From Rhopalosiphum padi (taxonomy: Eukaryota > Arthropoda > Insecta > Hemiptera > Aphididae), in the NCBI RefSeq assembly GCF_020882245.1, contig NC_083598.1:92509714-92573713 (forward strand): DNA of 64,000 nt. Reading direction: 5' to 3'. The position numbers were made by a program, and so were the translations under genes. Positions within the stretch are counted from its first letter, which is position 1. Every line of letters begins with the position of its first letter. Shown piece by piece: positions 1-13,600 of the stretch. The notes beneath the pieces were generated by a model, which did not search any database, was not told the DNA's origin, and saw only the letters and a program-made list of their open reading frames with translations.

Positions 1-501
1 TGATTTAAAAGTGCATGACAAAATATCGTTATTCAGATTTCATATATTATAACGCGGGTTTTATTGTAGTATCGAAAAATTGAATGAAAATAGTTTAAGT
101 AAAATTTGAAAGGTTTCAGCACAATTTTTTGAAAACAATTAATAATTGACTAATTTTTATATTTAAAATATTAGATTTTTTTAAATGGTAAAATATAATA
201 TAATATTATAATATTTCACGATTTAACCATTGACATTAAATACTGTAGTAAAGTACTATAATGTAAGTAATTATTCTTCATTGTTTCTTTTTTGATAAAT
301 GGTTTTTTAGTTTTATTCTATTTAATTATATACGTATGAATGATATACTTGAATACGAATAGTAATAATATGTTATGTATAAGGAGTATATGATACACTT
401 CTTTGATTGTTATTGTTTTTATATTTACACTCAAGTAAAAAATGTACAGGATTTTTTGTGAATAAATGAATAATAAACAATTTTCAGTTAAAACATAATA
501 A
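1..501. other. A+T-rich intergenic DNA, nothing recognised
   Basis: No open frame with coding character, no splice-flanked exon and no repeat ends were recognised on either strand. The stretch ends at the degenerate target duplication of the MITE that begins at 510. Confidence 0.6.
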
Positions 502-509
502 GGTACGAC

Positions 510-806
510 CAGGGCGGATTTAGGTATGTGGTGGCCCCTGGGCGAAATGCATTATGGGGGCCCCTAATACATAAACAAGGAAATATATATTTTACTTATT
601 AAATAACATTTATTATCAATGATAATTTATCATATTTAATAATAGTAACAATTAACGACTTATTTAATAATAAATAATCATAAAAACAATCAAATCTAGT
701 ATAACTAGTATAATTAATATTTTTCCTGTATCCTGATTTAAATATCATAAAATTGTGGTGGCCCCTGGGCTGCAGCCCACTTAGCCTACCCTTAAATCTA
801 GCCCTG
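510..806. mobile_element. hAT-type MITE, 297 bp, with degenerate 8-bp duplication
   Basis: The left end reads CAGGGCGGATTTAGG and the right end, reverse-complemented, reads CAGGGCTAGATTTAAGG. These are hAT-type termini and resemble the ends of the intact hAT element at 14205. The flanks are ggtacgac (502-509) and ggtacaat (807-814), matching at 6 of 8 positions, as expected for an aged 8-bp target duplication. A 16-bp exact direct repeat, gtggtggcccctgggc, occurs near both ends (528-543 and 755-770). There is no coding capacity; the reverse-strand frame at 599-856 runs through the right end and is not a gene. Confidence 0.85.
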
Positions 807-814
807 GGTACAAT

Positions 815-1623
815 ATATACTATACATATTAACATATGTATAAAAACTAGGACCATAAATCAGTATATAGTGATATAAAGTGATATTTAATTTAAATACA
901 TGACTTACAAATATTTCAATTAGAAAACGTCATTATTATAATTGGCGTTTCAGTTAAATTTAATAACTACCTTAAAAAGATACAACTCATAAATTATAAC
1001 CGTAAATATTTTATTCTTGAAATGTTTTTTATTTGGTTTGACGCAACCTTGAATTTTCCACTTTTATTATATAGGTAATAATATTGTTAGGCGTGGCACT
1101 TGTTTACGTATATACCAAGAAAATACGCGACTAACCAACTCCTGTGGCTGCATTGTCTCGCGGTTAGGTTTTATCGATTTCGTACCGTTCTATTATTATA
1201 ATATAACTTGTTTTTCGTCATATAAGTGAGATAGGTTTGTAGCAGGAACGCTTATTATGAAAACCGTTTTCGTGTATATTATTTGCTATATGTTATAAAT
1301 ATACGTTTTGTACGTATAGTAAAGTTTGTATTTTCATTCCTTTGAAAATTAATGTATTTACATCTTACAATTTTCTGTGATGTTACTTTAATAAATAATA
1401 ATAATAAGTCGATGAAAATAATTAGCATAACGGCAGATAAAACAATCGATAGTTATAACGGTAACTATAAACGTGAAAGTTTTGAATGAACAATTTCCCG
1501 AATTCGATTAGATAGTATTTATATATTATATATTAATATATTAATATCATATATTTGTATTTTTATTGTTAACCTATAATAGTTTTAAACTGGAAACGGT
1601 TAAAAGAAATACATAATTTATTA
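815..1623. other. Intergenic, no gene recognised
   Basis: A+T-rich except for a short richer patch at about 1090-1190. That patch has no convincing frame or splice signals. Confidence 0.5.
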
Positions 1624-1897
1624 CAGGGGTGGCGAACCTTTTTTTTTGAGTCAATTGCCAAATTTTTCTAATCAAGATTTTGAAAATTTTTCACGTGCCC
1701 AAAGGAAATCATATTTTCTAAGGATAAAAATAAAGTTACAGATGTATTATATAATTTTATTAATGAGGTATACATTTTTTTCTAATTATAATTTTTTAAA
1801 TGTATATAATTTGTATTTATAATCAAAATTTAATAAATAGCTTAATTTTTGATAATTTCAATATTTGTGCGTACCATTGAAATTAAATCAACCCCTG
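1624..1897. mobile_element. Probable hAT-type MITE, about 274 bp
   Basis: The left end is CAGGGGTGGCGAACC and the right end, reverse-complemented, is CAGGGGTTGATTT, so only the outer seven bases match well. The flanks atttatta (1616-1623) and atatataa (1898-1905) agree at 6 of 8 positions. The CAGGGGTGGCGAAC start followed by a T-run is a common hAT MITE terminus in insects. No coding capacity. Moderate confidence because the inverted repeat is short and A+T composition makes chance flank matches likely. Confidence 0.6.
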
Positions 1898-4409
1898 ATA
1901 TATAATATGACATATCATATGGTCTGTGCAGCATCTTGGTATTTTGTATACGTTATGGCTGATATGCGTGTAAACATAGCAAGTTAATAGCAGACAATTA
2001 ATACTGACAGTTGAATAAGTGCGAGATGTCTATTTTAAAATCCAACTTTGGTAATATTTTGAAATTCTTCACAAATAGTAAAAAAAAACAACAACATAAG
2101 ATTGAATATTTCAAAACCAACTACAATTTTTCTCGATTAATTCAAACCGGTTATATATAAGATTATAGATTATAAGGTTATACTAGATGTTCGATATGTA
2201 TACACACAGCATTATTCAGCTAGAGATCAAATATTTTGAAAATATTGGGCAAAATCTATTTCTTAGTTTCTTACCATGCCTATTGCCTATTATTAAGGCA
2301 CGAGTGTTATTGCATTTGCAGCTTTTTTTTCTTCTTTCTCAATATATGCTAAGTACGTTTTAAATGCTTGTCATGTAAGTACGAACTAAAATCTAAAAGT
2401 TTTAAGTGCAATTATTTGCAATTTTTTTCAATTTTTGGATTTGTATTGCAATTGTATTGAATTTACTCATTTATACAACTATTTTAGTTATATAGACATA
2501 TAGTTGACACTCAACCGTCGTAAAATCTATGTTATCTTATAAAATAAACATAATTTCAAGTTGGTAGGTATTTAATACAGCACAAAAATAATTTGTGAAA
2601 TATCACTATTTGACAATTATGCGTTATATTGTTATAATTTGTTCTTCAGCTACTTCAAATAGAATACTGAATTATTTATATTTATATTTTTGGTAGAATT
2701 TTAGATTATAACAGTAAATTTAAAACATTTATAACAAAACACTCTTTTTTTATAGTGTAATTTTTAATATTTTAAATGCAATTTTTGGTATTTTTTAGTG
2801 TAATACTGCAATCAATTTTACTAGTTATTTTAGTATACTACAACATCCGTGCTCTGTCTATTATATAATTCAATGGTAATCATAATATAATGTGATATCA
2901 ACAGTTGTTCAAAAAATTATAAGAGAGAGATATCTTCAATATGACTCCAAAAGAAAAAATGTAATGCCAAACATAAAAAAAGTCTTGTTAACATATAATC
3001 ACAACTATTAATATTGATAAAAATTAAATTATAGTTTAATAAATTATAAACCATTTAATAACAAATACGTGTATACAGTAACTATTTTGAGGTACCTATA
3101 GATACATTCATTTTTCAAAATTAATCACAATAACATTTGATCTTTATTTTGCAAGCTACTATTAAACACTTTCACATTAAAACCTGAAATCCAACGTGCA
3201 TTTATATTATGGCTGTTATTATCAGTATCCGATATCAACCACCTCGTTCTTATGGTATTATATTTTATTATTTGTCCACGTGTTGAACCATGCCAAATGT
3301 TTCAATAAGTATATTTAAATCCTTAGTAACAGATAATAAAGTACTTTCAGCCAAAATTGTACACGTTTTGCAACGTTCTTCTATCTCATAAAAGCAATAT
3401 GCCAGGCGAGGTTAAAAAAAAATACATGATATTGATGTGGTCCAAAAAAAGACATTATTATAGACAATTAAAATATTAATTACGTTTCATTTTTAATAAA
3501 AAATTGTTATTTTGAAATTATTATAACATGACCGTACTTTATTTTTTTGTAAAAATAAAATAGTTTTCATTAATTAAAGCACAAAGTGTTACACTAATTT
3601 AATTAAAACATTCCAAATTTAAAAAAAAAAATGAAATGTAAGGTTTATAATGATGAAGTTTTTATATTTCATAATATAAACTAATAAATCAAGGGATAAT
3701 AATTATTATTTTATTTTTATAGAAATTTAGTTTTAAGCTAACCACCATCAAAACGTAGTTTAACATCAAATGAATCTTAGATTTAATTATACTTAGATAT
3801 TTACTTTTTATTTTTCCACCCCATCAATCTTCATGTCATCAATCATCAATATTTATTCTACTTATAATATTCTTAATATTATATTTTATACTTAATAATA
3901 TCGTAATCTCCAAATACAATATTAAATAGTAATTTACCATTTGTCCGTTGTACATTGAAAGTTTTATAACGCAAATAAATTATAGTCAAAAATAGTAAGT
4001 TTTTTTACTTCTCTGAAATCCGTAGCTAATTGTTCAGCCGTCGAGAGTACAGTCAACTAAACATTTTAAAAATCAATTCCGTCAAGATGGCATTTTACTA
4101 TACATTTATAATTTATTCCCCATATTGTACAACTGAAGTTTTTTAAATGTATATATTACCCAGACTGTGGCACATTTCTAGGCAAGTGGAATAATATAAG
4201 ACCTATAAATAATAACAATCTATCAGATTTTAAATTTCTTGACATTTGTTTTTTTTCTTTTAGTTGTTAAAAGTTTAAAGTGATAATAAATTATAATAAT
4301 GAAGCGGATATATCAAAACAAAAATGTATATAATAATATTGTTACAGTAATATAATTATAGTGCGACCAAATTAAGACAATAACCTTACCTAGCCAGTTA
4401 ACATGAAAC
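1898..4409. other. Long A+T-rich stretch without recognised genes
   Basis: Read on both strands. Only short A+T-driven frames, poly-T and poly-A runs and no exon-like islands were seen. Confidence 0.5.
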
Positions 4410-5362
4410 AACTAATTTTTTTTTTTTTAATAAAATAGAGTTTATTGAATATTTATTTTACAATCTATACTATATTATGTACATTAAATAAATGAGAGGG
4501 GAGAATAATAGTGATAGGATAGCGAAAATGAAGCTCACAGCAGTGTTATCTTTACATGAATATTAAATTATGTAAATTACAAATTATTAAGAAGGTTTAG
4601 GTTTATTATTTCCGGTTTAGGCGTTTAGTTGAGTTACTTGGAAGTGATTTAATGTACAATCGTAATTTGAGTTAGTTTGGGTGGCTTTACATTTTCAAGT
4701 GAAGTCTTTGGTAGTAAGTTGCTGCAATCTTGTTAATAGATGGAACATGCAACTTTGAGGTCTTCATGTAAGGCGACGTTTATGACGTACCATGGGGCTT
4801 TGGTGACCATACGGAGGTAGATGGATTAGAACGTTTAAATTGTTCTGAAACTTGAGGGTCTAGCAGTACCCCAGAGGGCGATGCCGTGGGACCAGATTGG
4901 TTAGAGGAGACTTTTGTAAAGAAGTAAACAGTTGGATATGTTCATATTGGATTTGAGGAGAGGACGAATCAGGTGTAGACGAGAGTTAAGTTATTTCCTT
5001 TAACTTTTGAGGTGGAGATCCTAAGTGAGTCTCATGTCGAGTAACAAGCCGAGGTATTTAGCTTATCTTGAGTGGGAAATTGCTGAGTTTTTTAAAGAAA
5101 CTTCAGGACAGTCCTTTGGTGTTAGGGTGAAAGTGATATGTGTAGATTTTAGTTCGTTTACTTTTATTGCACCGCTTTGAGAGCATGTTAAGATAGTTTT
5201 GGGGAAGGAGACTGCAATTTAGTGGATTGAGGTCTGAGGCTAAAATAGCAGTAACATCATTATAAGTGTCCACGAAAGTTTTTTCGGTGCTAAGAATGTC
5301 CGCTATGAATAGGATGTACAAGTAGGGAGCAATGTCACTTCCTTGAGGGAGAAAACTAATTT
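4410..5362 (-). mobile_element. 5'-truncated, decayed non-LTR retrotransposon (LINE) with target duplication
   Basis: Read on the minus strand, the 5' part (about 5345 down to 5120) encodes reverse transcriptase in the order PQGSDIAPYLYILFIADI, then TYNDVTAILASD. The first matches the conserved PQGS block and the second is a decayed Y-A-D-D catalytic box, where N and V have replaced A and D. Downstream, to about 4600, phrases such as SGPTASPSGVLLDPQ, KLHVPSINKIAATYYQRLH and SLPSNS are broken by stops and shifts, typical of a jockey/R1-like LINE C-terminal half. The minus-strand 3' end is a poly-A tract (poly-T at 4415-4428). A 9-bp duplication aactaattt flanks it (4410-4418 and 5354-5362). 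It is a dead-on-arrival copy and cannot encode active enzyme. Confidence 0.85.
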
Positions 5363-6326
5363 ATTGCCATAAACTGGTTATCATATTAACTTGGTCGCAA
5401 TTGTATGTAATAGTATATTTCGTAGGTAATTGAATGTTTTAATAATATTATTGGGTACCTGGAAGTTGTTCTATGCAACATTATACGTATATTGCCTATA
5501 CATTGCGCCGTATTAGATTTTAAAAAACTGTTAAATTGATTTGATCACATCGGCATTCATAGGATAATTATTATGATGCTTTAATTTAATTTATTATAAC
5601 AAATTGTAAATCAACACTTTTTAAATTCAAAATTAATTGCATTTTAACCGGTTATTTAATAATTGGAGCACAGTTAGGTTAAGTACAATACTATACTAAG
5701 ACTGATTAAAAATGATTAAAAAAAAGGTCAACTTTTTTTAAATGGTTTCACTCATAATAGATTAGCAAGAGTAGCGTAATATAACTCATAGAATATCACC
5801 TTCTGATATAAAACTAAAATTATCATAGTCGATTTAGTTAAAAACAAGTTTGCTATGCATATTCATCGAAGTTTGTTTTTTACAATATTTTTATTAGTTT
5901 ATCTTTAACTGAACATAAAAATGAATATTATTGTAAAAAATTAAAAATAAACAGGAAAAACATAAAAAAAAAAATACGAAATATTCAATCTAAAAAGTAG
6001 CTTTAAAGAAACTTTTGATACATTATTCTTTCATTTTAATTAACATATTATTCGTTCTGAAACAATTAAAAACAACTTAGACGATCATACTATGTTCGTA
6101 TTATATAAAAAATATTATGTGATATAATAAAAATATTAAATAATATACTTTTGTAAAAAAACGTGAATTTGTGATAATATTTTTAGTAGTCGCGTGGATG
6201 TTCTGCTATAATAATGATATCGTATTATTATGTATTTATATTTCACATTTAGAATATTCACTTTACGTACCATAACTAGCTTTGAATATGGTACTTGATA
6301 TATTTCGTGTGTTTGTATATGTATAG
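5363..6326. other. Intergenic, no gene recognised
   Basis: A+T-rich DNA between the LINE relic and the candidate exon at 6327. No repeat ends or coding frames were identified. Confidence 0.5.
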
Positions 6327-6428
6327 ATTGTTATCCAAATTGGTGAAGGTCCCGACGGCTCGGTAATGATCCGGAACGCAGAGAACAAACAGGGAATGTG
6401 CCCGGTGAAGTTCCTGCAAGAGGTGTGA
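6327..6428 (+). CDS. Candidate terminal coding exon, SH3-like tail (unassigned gene)
   Basis: A small G+C-rich island preceded by an acceptor-like tatgtatag at 6318-6326. The only long open frame (33 codons, then TGA at 6426-6428) contains EGPDGSVMIRNAENKQGMC followed by PVKFLQEV. This resembles the last strands of an SH3 domain, in which a variable loop is followed by G-(L/M)-x-P-x-(K/N)-(Y/F)-(V/L). The other two plus-strand frames close inside the island. A donor-like gtaagt follows at about 6493, so the 3' UTR could itself be spliced. Upstream exons were not found, so the gene is not named. It could be an isolated conserved exon of a gene lying mostly outside the window or with very long introns. 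The similarity is judged by eye only. Confidence 0.4.
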   Translation: MVIQIGEGPDGSVMIRNAENKQGMCPVKFLQEV

Positions 6429-6544
6429 CAATTGAGTGAGCGATACGTGACGCATCGCTTTTCTATGTCTCGACGACCTTTCTTGAGCCCATGTAAGTAT
6501 ATATAATACATAATACTTTATTGTATGTTTACGCGATGTACGAG

Positions 6545-6691
6545 GTGATTCACTAAGGATGCTCACTTTATTTTATCCTTTAATACTATCGATTTATTTA
6601 AGCGGGACTTTAGGGAATTTTCAAGTTTGAACAATTTCGTGATTAAAATAATAGAAAACAATGTTGAAGGCGGATACGCTTAGTGAATCAC
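6545..6691. mobile_element. Short MITE with GTGATTCACTAAG inverted ends, 147 bp
   Basis: The left end is GTGATTCACTAAGGATG and the right end, reverse-complemented, is GTGATTCACTAAGCGTATCC. This gives a 13-bp perfect core of terminal inverted repeat around an A+T-rich, non-coding centre. No target duplication is convincing. The superfamily cannot be assigned from the ends alone. Confidence 0.65.
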
Positions 6692-7472
6692 TATCACTAG
6701 TTGTACACACATATTATGTTACTTTAGACGTATTTAGTACATATATTACGCAGTACTTATTACAACATTATGCACGCAATAAAAGTATATAATGATATTA
6801 CAGATATATATATAATTGATTCAACACAAATGTACAACACCATTCATATTATTACTCGTTTGGAAAACAATAATATATTGAGTATTGTGGCAGGACAGGA
6901 CATTTATAAATTTATAATACAAATCGAGGTTTAGACTTAATATAGAGATCCAAGAATCGTTGTCAAAAAATACAAATATATTATGTAGTAGTGAGGAGAA
7001 AGTAACAATAATCCTTTATACAGAAATTGAAAATCGACTAACAGTCATATATTTATATTTATATATAATATCAGGTTCATATACATTTTTTAAAATACAA
7101 AATCATGTTTGCTTATTTAAATTTGTACGTCTCTGGAACAATTGTGAATAATTTTTAATAATTATTTTAATTTAATAATATATTTATACGAGTAAATAAA
7201 TCGCACAATATATTTTATAAATTATATACAAATAATCTATTTAAAACCTTCGGTCTAGTATCGAGGAAATCAATTAGTATTATCATGACCCAGTGTCCTT
7301 TCAAAAACCCACCTGTTATTCAATACTTGTATACTATATATAATAGGTAATATAATATGTGTGTATAATGTATACAATTCATCAGCACCGTGATGCTATT
7401 GCAATAAGCTATAAATCGTAACATACATAATATTATAATATTATTATTATCACATTCGTTTTTTCCTAACAG

Positions 7473-7573
7473 CTTTGCCCTCGGACTACGAGAGATACGA
7501 CGACGACCGGCCTTGCGGTCGTCGGCATTCCAACTCGCAGAACCGACCGCTATTGGTGATCGGTCAACGTTGA
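7473..7573 (+). CDS. Candidate terminal coding exon, polar C-terminal tail (unassigned)
   Basis: A clear polypyrimidine-acceptor (ttttttcctaacag, ending 7472) precedes a G+C-rich island. Entered with one base from a previous exon, the frame reads LPSDYERYDDDRPCGRRHSN then SQNRPLLVIGQR and stops at TGA 7571-7573. It is polar, with an acidic patch (YDDD) and no domain I recognise. All three frames are open for some distance because of composition; another runs 120 codons into CA repeats and is less convincing. It may belong to the same gene as the exon at 6327, as an alternative 3' end, but the entry phases differ. No upstream exon was located, so function is unknown. Confidence 0.35.
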
Positions 7574-7593
7574 AACAATCCGCGACGCCGAAT

Positions 7594-7691
7594 TATACAC
7601 ATACACACACACCCACACACACACACACACACATATACATACATACATTTATACAAATACTAAAATTTACACTCACACACACACACACACA
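7594..7691. repeat. CA/ACAT microsatellite tract
   Basis: Two CA-rich blocks (about 7594-7650 and 7671-7691) are separated by an A+T spacer. This tract makes the long plus-strand frame starting near 7513 look like protein (runs of Thr-His), so that frame is not called. Confidence 0.9.
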
Positions 7692-7699
7692 AAGATATT

Positions 7700-10600
7700 A
7701 TAAAAGATCATGTAAGCAATACCACGATTCTGTATCCTCAACACCCTCCTTAAACAACTTCCTCGTGGCCGAAGAAACTAGCTCACTACCAACCAGTAGA
7801 CTACCACCACCGTTGCCAAATTATACCCCATCCGCCTCTCTCGTTCTATTTTGTTGTACAATAGTACAACACTGATATTACGTTCGTCCACGATACAGCG
7901 AAAATATTATAATAATAATTCTCCGTGTTGCCTACTCGTTATATGCTTATTTGTGGAGCATGTATAACGTGTGTGCGTGTGTGTTGTTGTTGTTATTACT
8001 TATTCAATCGATTTATAGAAAACTGTATACCCTCTTCATATTCGTGCCAGAACTATATTATGTTTTATATATAACGATTCAACGACTCATCTTCATCCCT
8101 ATACATATACATATACGTAAAACTTCTATTTTATACGCGAACACACATAATAACATTATAAATATATTATGTAAACAAAAATGACGACCAATTTTCTTGA
8201 AAAAAATCTAACGAAAAAAAATGTATTATTCTAGCATATTATTATAAACACGATCTCTCTGTAATAACATAATTTATTTTAGTCTGCAGAGAAATCCTCA
8301 CTTTTACGCGTGTGTAAAATCAAGAAACATAATCATTTTGTAAGTCTTTTAGGCTAAAACAATATTTTAACGTAATATTCATACAACTATATTATATTAT
8401 ATTAATATTTTATATTACTATATTATATTGGTATAATGGCCTAGATTTGGATTGTGTTTTACCGGCTGTCCACCCATATTTATTTTTTTTATTTCTAAAG
8501 AAATGTTATCAAAAAATACTATCACAACCAGACACTTAGACATATTATAATATTATTGGTTTTAATAATCGTTTAGCTATGTTATGTGTATAAATTATAC
8601 ACTTTATCGTACGAAAAGCTATAAATATATATATACATAATGTTATTTTGTGGTTAAAACTATTAATAATAATATATAAACCAAAAAAAAATGTATTAAC
8701 CTTACGCTGAGTAATACTTTTTGTCCGTCACTCTGCCGTTTCGGATATGGAGATAATTTACTATATATTATATATTAATAATATATTAAGTTATAAAAAA
8801 AATTTGAAAAATAAAAATATTTATATTTAGGGTACCTCGCGTGTCCCCGCTATGGCCCAAATTAAATTTATAAAAAAACAATCTTCGACTGCTGTCTCTA
8901 TAATAGTATAAATATAAATTCATGTTATATAAGATTATATGTGTAATGTGTATATATTGGTACTTCCGGTATGTTCTTTTACACAATAATAATAATACGC
9001 TACTCTCCGCCCGTTGATTTTTGAGCTTCTGATACCCGTCCATTGTCCATACCAAGCAAACACACACTCAAACATACATTCATATAAACTTCCTACACAA
9101 TATTATACTATTATGAGTGATGAACGTAGGCTTAATATTTTTTTCTTCTGTCGTACTGGGAAACAATTACAATAATACTATATTTTATCATGCTGGCGAT
9201 AAGCAAAACCTCATAATAATTTTCTACAATGTTTAAATTATATGTACAATTGTACAATGCATATTATAATATTTATATACCTATAATCCTACACATACTA
9301 TATGCGACTAAAAAGAAATATGTGTACAAGTATAAAAATATGTAAAATATGAAAGTTTTTCTCTCGCTTTTTATGAACCGTGATTATTATAATATACACG
9401 TGCGAGGCGTGACCGAGAAAGATAACCTAGCTGATTTTCGCTTTACGCTTGACTTAATCAATCGACACGCATACGATAAACCAAGTTTATCCATCACAAA
9501 CATATTTAGACTTGTTGGGAGACTGGATTATAACTTTACTGTTCAGCATTCTACGTGATTATCATTCTGTCCTTCAACAAAAATAAAATATTCTACTTTA
9601 ATTCGCCACCCAGTCACCTAGAACATAAGTATGGTAACTCATAAACTGCCCATTTCGAGATACACATTATCTCTCTTAATTTAAAACTAAACATGCTTGA
9701 TAAATACTGTTTGTATAACTTTATACAATATGTAATGGGTACCCAGCAAATTATAAGATTAAGTGTATCCATAATTATCTTGATACTCATAGTACCTATT
9801 CAATATTATAATACATCTTTTAACTCGATTGTTTAGTGAACAAGACGTATCACATTTAACGGACATTGTACTGTTATTGAGCTCTAAATCCCGCATTTGT
9901 CCAGCATCGGTAAAAATTAAAAATATTTTTTTTTCAATTTATTTTGTATGATAAAATATAAACATCATCAATAATTGTTTATAAAATTGACATAATTTAT
10001 TATTCTTACATGAAATATTTGGTTATATTTTAAACACATAATATACTTTTATACAAAGAAATAGTATTCAGACGTTATTGTCGAACACTGATAAAATGTT
10101 AGTTAATTGGCGTAAAGCAACAATAAGTATGTTTTTTAGCTTTACCCAATAGTTATTGCCAATTCTTAAATAAAATTTATAAAGTATGTCACCATTTTGG
10201 CCGTTTTAGACAGGAATACATATAATGATACTATAGTGGCTAATACACTTATTGTGTCTTAATGGTAGGACAATATTATGTATATCAGATTAATCAAACA
10301 TACAAGTAAACTTAATGCTAAAAACTGTATTATCTTTTATGGAATCGGCACTTACGAGAATAACTTCAACCTGAAAAAATATATACACTGTAGAAATGGT
10401 TAAACATTTGACATAATATATATATATATATAATGTAAAGCACAATCGGGTACATCCGAGTACACGCCTTATATCTTCGTAAATTATTTAATATGTATAT
10501 ACCCAGTTCGTCGATGAATATTAAAATCTACAAGACTGTAAACTTAACGTAATATTTTTTTTTATATATATATACGCTTGAAATATTAACAAAATACTCT

Positions 10601-13600
10601 GAAATAATTGTTAAAAAATTGTATAAACATAATAATTTCCGCCTCAGTCGATATTAACCTTAAAATAAATAACATAAATTATTTAATCTTCTTTGACTTC
10701 GCATTAACTAAAAAAACTGAAATGTGTCTTACAAATAATATACATAAAATATATTTTAATAGTTAAACTAATTTTGAAATATAATATAATGAATAAGGGG
10801 AATTCGAAAAAAAGTGTAGGTATGAATTTTATAGTCCAAAAATGAACAACTATACACGACTTTTGTATGCATAATCACAATTTAATATATATACTCATAT
10901 ATATGACTCTCACATATGTCCAAACGATGTTATAGTATTTAAAAACGGCGCCAACAGTAGCGTATATATTATATGTTGGAATATTATACGTACTCGTATA
11001 TCGTGTCCTGTGCATTATTGTACTTTTATGTATTATACACATATACTTATATAATATATATATTATATTATCATGTGCAGCAGTCACACTCACCTGAACA
11101 TTGTATACCACGTTACCTATATAAAAATATGCTTTTGTTTTATAAAATACATAGTATTATTATTATATAAATTAATTGTATAAGAAAATAAACGCTAATG
11201 CTAAATAATACAAAATGTATGTATTGCTCTTTTGTACTTGTTTATTTTATTTTAATTTCTATCATTATTTTTTTTTATTTCTGTTAAAATTGTGTTAACG
11301 TTAAAATATGTATTGAACTGTTTTTTCTATATATGTATGTATAAAAACCGCGTATATTTGGGCCGCAAGAGATACGTGATGTGGTTTCATTCTCGAGCGG
11401 CCATCATTGACTTATATATTAAATTATAATATATATAATACATTATTTATATGCCTATTAAATAATAATATATTCTATGTATTGTACACCTACTCGCCGC
11501 CCTTCCACTTATGAGCTTACGGATTACGCGTAACGCCCATATATTACCTGTAATGTGGGTTCGTTTGCACCACGAGAAATTTCTTAGAAAATTGAAATCT
11601 GAAAAATGTTTTTAAAAAATTAATATGATATAATAGATGAATACATAATTATAATAATGAGGTATTCTCGCGAATATATTTTAATGAAAACAATAGATGG
11701 TATCTGTATCAGACGTGCGTAATTAAATAAGTCCATGAAAATCATTCATTCTATTTTTTGCTTCGTATTTTTCACCCATCGCCCGGAAATACCGATCGAC
11801 ACGTCCGACGTGTGCCAACGCAAATTTCCGTACCTACACGATAATAAATCGTCCGATTCAGAAACAAACAAAATGTATGTGCGTGAATAACAGGACTAGC
11901 GGAAGGAGGAGGGCGTAGGGTAAAATTGTGATCAAAAGTCGATTTTTTTACGCCCATAATGATAATAATATGATATTAATTATGTAATTTGTTACACGAT
12001 CGTTATTGTTTATTTATGAAAAATAATATATACATTATGTATACATAATATTATTATTATTACTTCTATATATGATATTATTATTTGTATTAATTTAACT
12101 AGATATATAAATATATCTACTTTACACACATATACACACACACACACACACTACACACATACACACCCGCGTGTTATCGATTATATAACCCATTTGTTAA
12201 ATGTATAATAATAATTTATGTAATAATTATATTATATATATTTATATATATATATAATATGATATATATTGTGAGATACGGCAAACGTTGCACTCAGTAA
12301 ATTTACACGTTGATGATTTATAATAATATTATGTTAAATAAAATATATATATGTTAAACACAATAATTGCACGGAAATCAAAAATAATAATAATAATAAT
12401 AAAAAATTGTAAAACGGAACAGAGATAATCGGAGTATTAAAAAAACGCGCACAAAAGTATAACTTTATAAATATTATATAAAATATTTCATTATGTGTTT
12501 ATCACGAAAATTAATATATATATATATATATATTATATATGTACATATTATATATACATATATACACATATATAAATATACATGTTATATATTTTAATAT
12601 ATTACTAATATTACATTCTTTAATGTCCGATCCACGTATCAACAGGGTATGGAATAGTGGACTAACATTTTGTGCCACTCCATACCACTCATCATATATA
12701 GGACATAGGTAATAATAATATTGTATTGATTTTTTCGAAATTTAATATTTATGTAATGAAAATTTCAGAAAAAATCTTGCTTTGAGATATGGAATTTAAA
12801 ATTTTCTCGTATGCCACCCAAAAAAAAAAAAACAAAAATAATAACCATAAAAAAATATTAAATTATATTTTGTTTTCCAAAGATCTTATTGCTATACAAT
12901 AACTTCAAATAACCTAACAAAAATGTTTCCAAAAATGATTAAACTTTTTGAAAAATTGATTGTTACCTTTAAAAGTTTAAATAAGCCACCTTTTAAGTAT
13001 CGATGTAAACAATCATGGATGTTAATAATCCTGCTTATAGTTTATAATACTTAAGCTAAAGAAAATATATCCACGAAATTATATAGGACATTTTTTAAGG
13101 TAATTTTTTTTTCTATTTTTTAGAACATAATTTTTTTTTATAATTTGGTAATATTTTTTATATAAAGTATAGTTGTTATTATATTTTAAAAAAAAACTGA
13201 AATTTGAAAAATTATCTTGATGCAGCGATGATGTTAACAGTATATGTTTTGGGAGTTTGAGACAATATTAATCATTCTAAACATGTATTTACCCGATAAA
13301 CCTATTCAACGAAAACAACTTAAATATCAAGAAAACAGTAAGTTTATCTTTAGGTAATATTTTCTATAGGCCAAATCTGTGTAGTATATTGAAAAAATAT
13401 GCATTAAAATCAACAAAACGACCCAATGATGAAAAAAAAAATTACATGAAATGAATTATGTTCTTAGAAAGCATTGTCTAAGATTAGCCAAAAAAAATGG
13501 ACTTAGCATTGAAATATGGGCTCTAATCATGATAAGACATAAGACAGATACTTGATATTTAATACTATATAATGATGTACCAAGATACAAGATACAATAT

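Noticed and set aside
7513..7875. 120-codon plus-strand frame
   Set aside because: It is kept open by CA microsatellites (Thr/His runs) and lacks a consistent start. The shorter splice-supported frame from 7473 is the better candidate.
9349..9558. Plus-strand 69-codon frame
   Set aside because: No recognisable family, no promoter or splice context; reported only within the intergenic entry.
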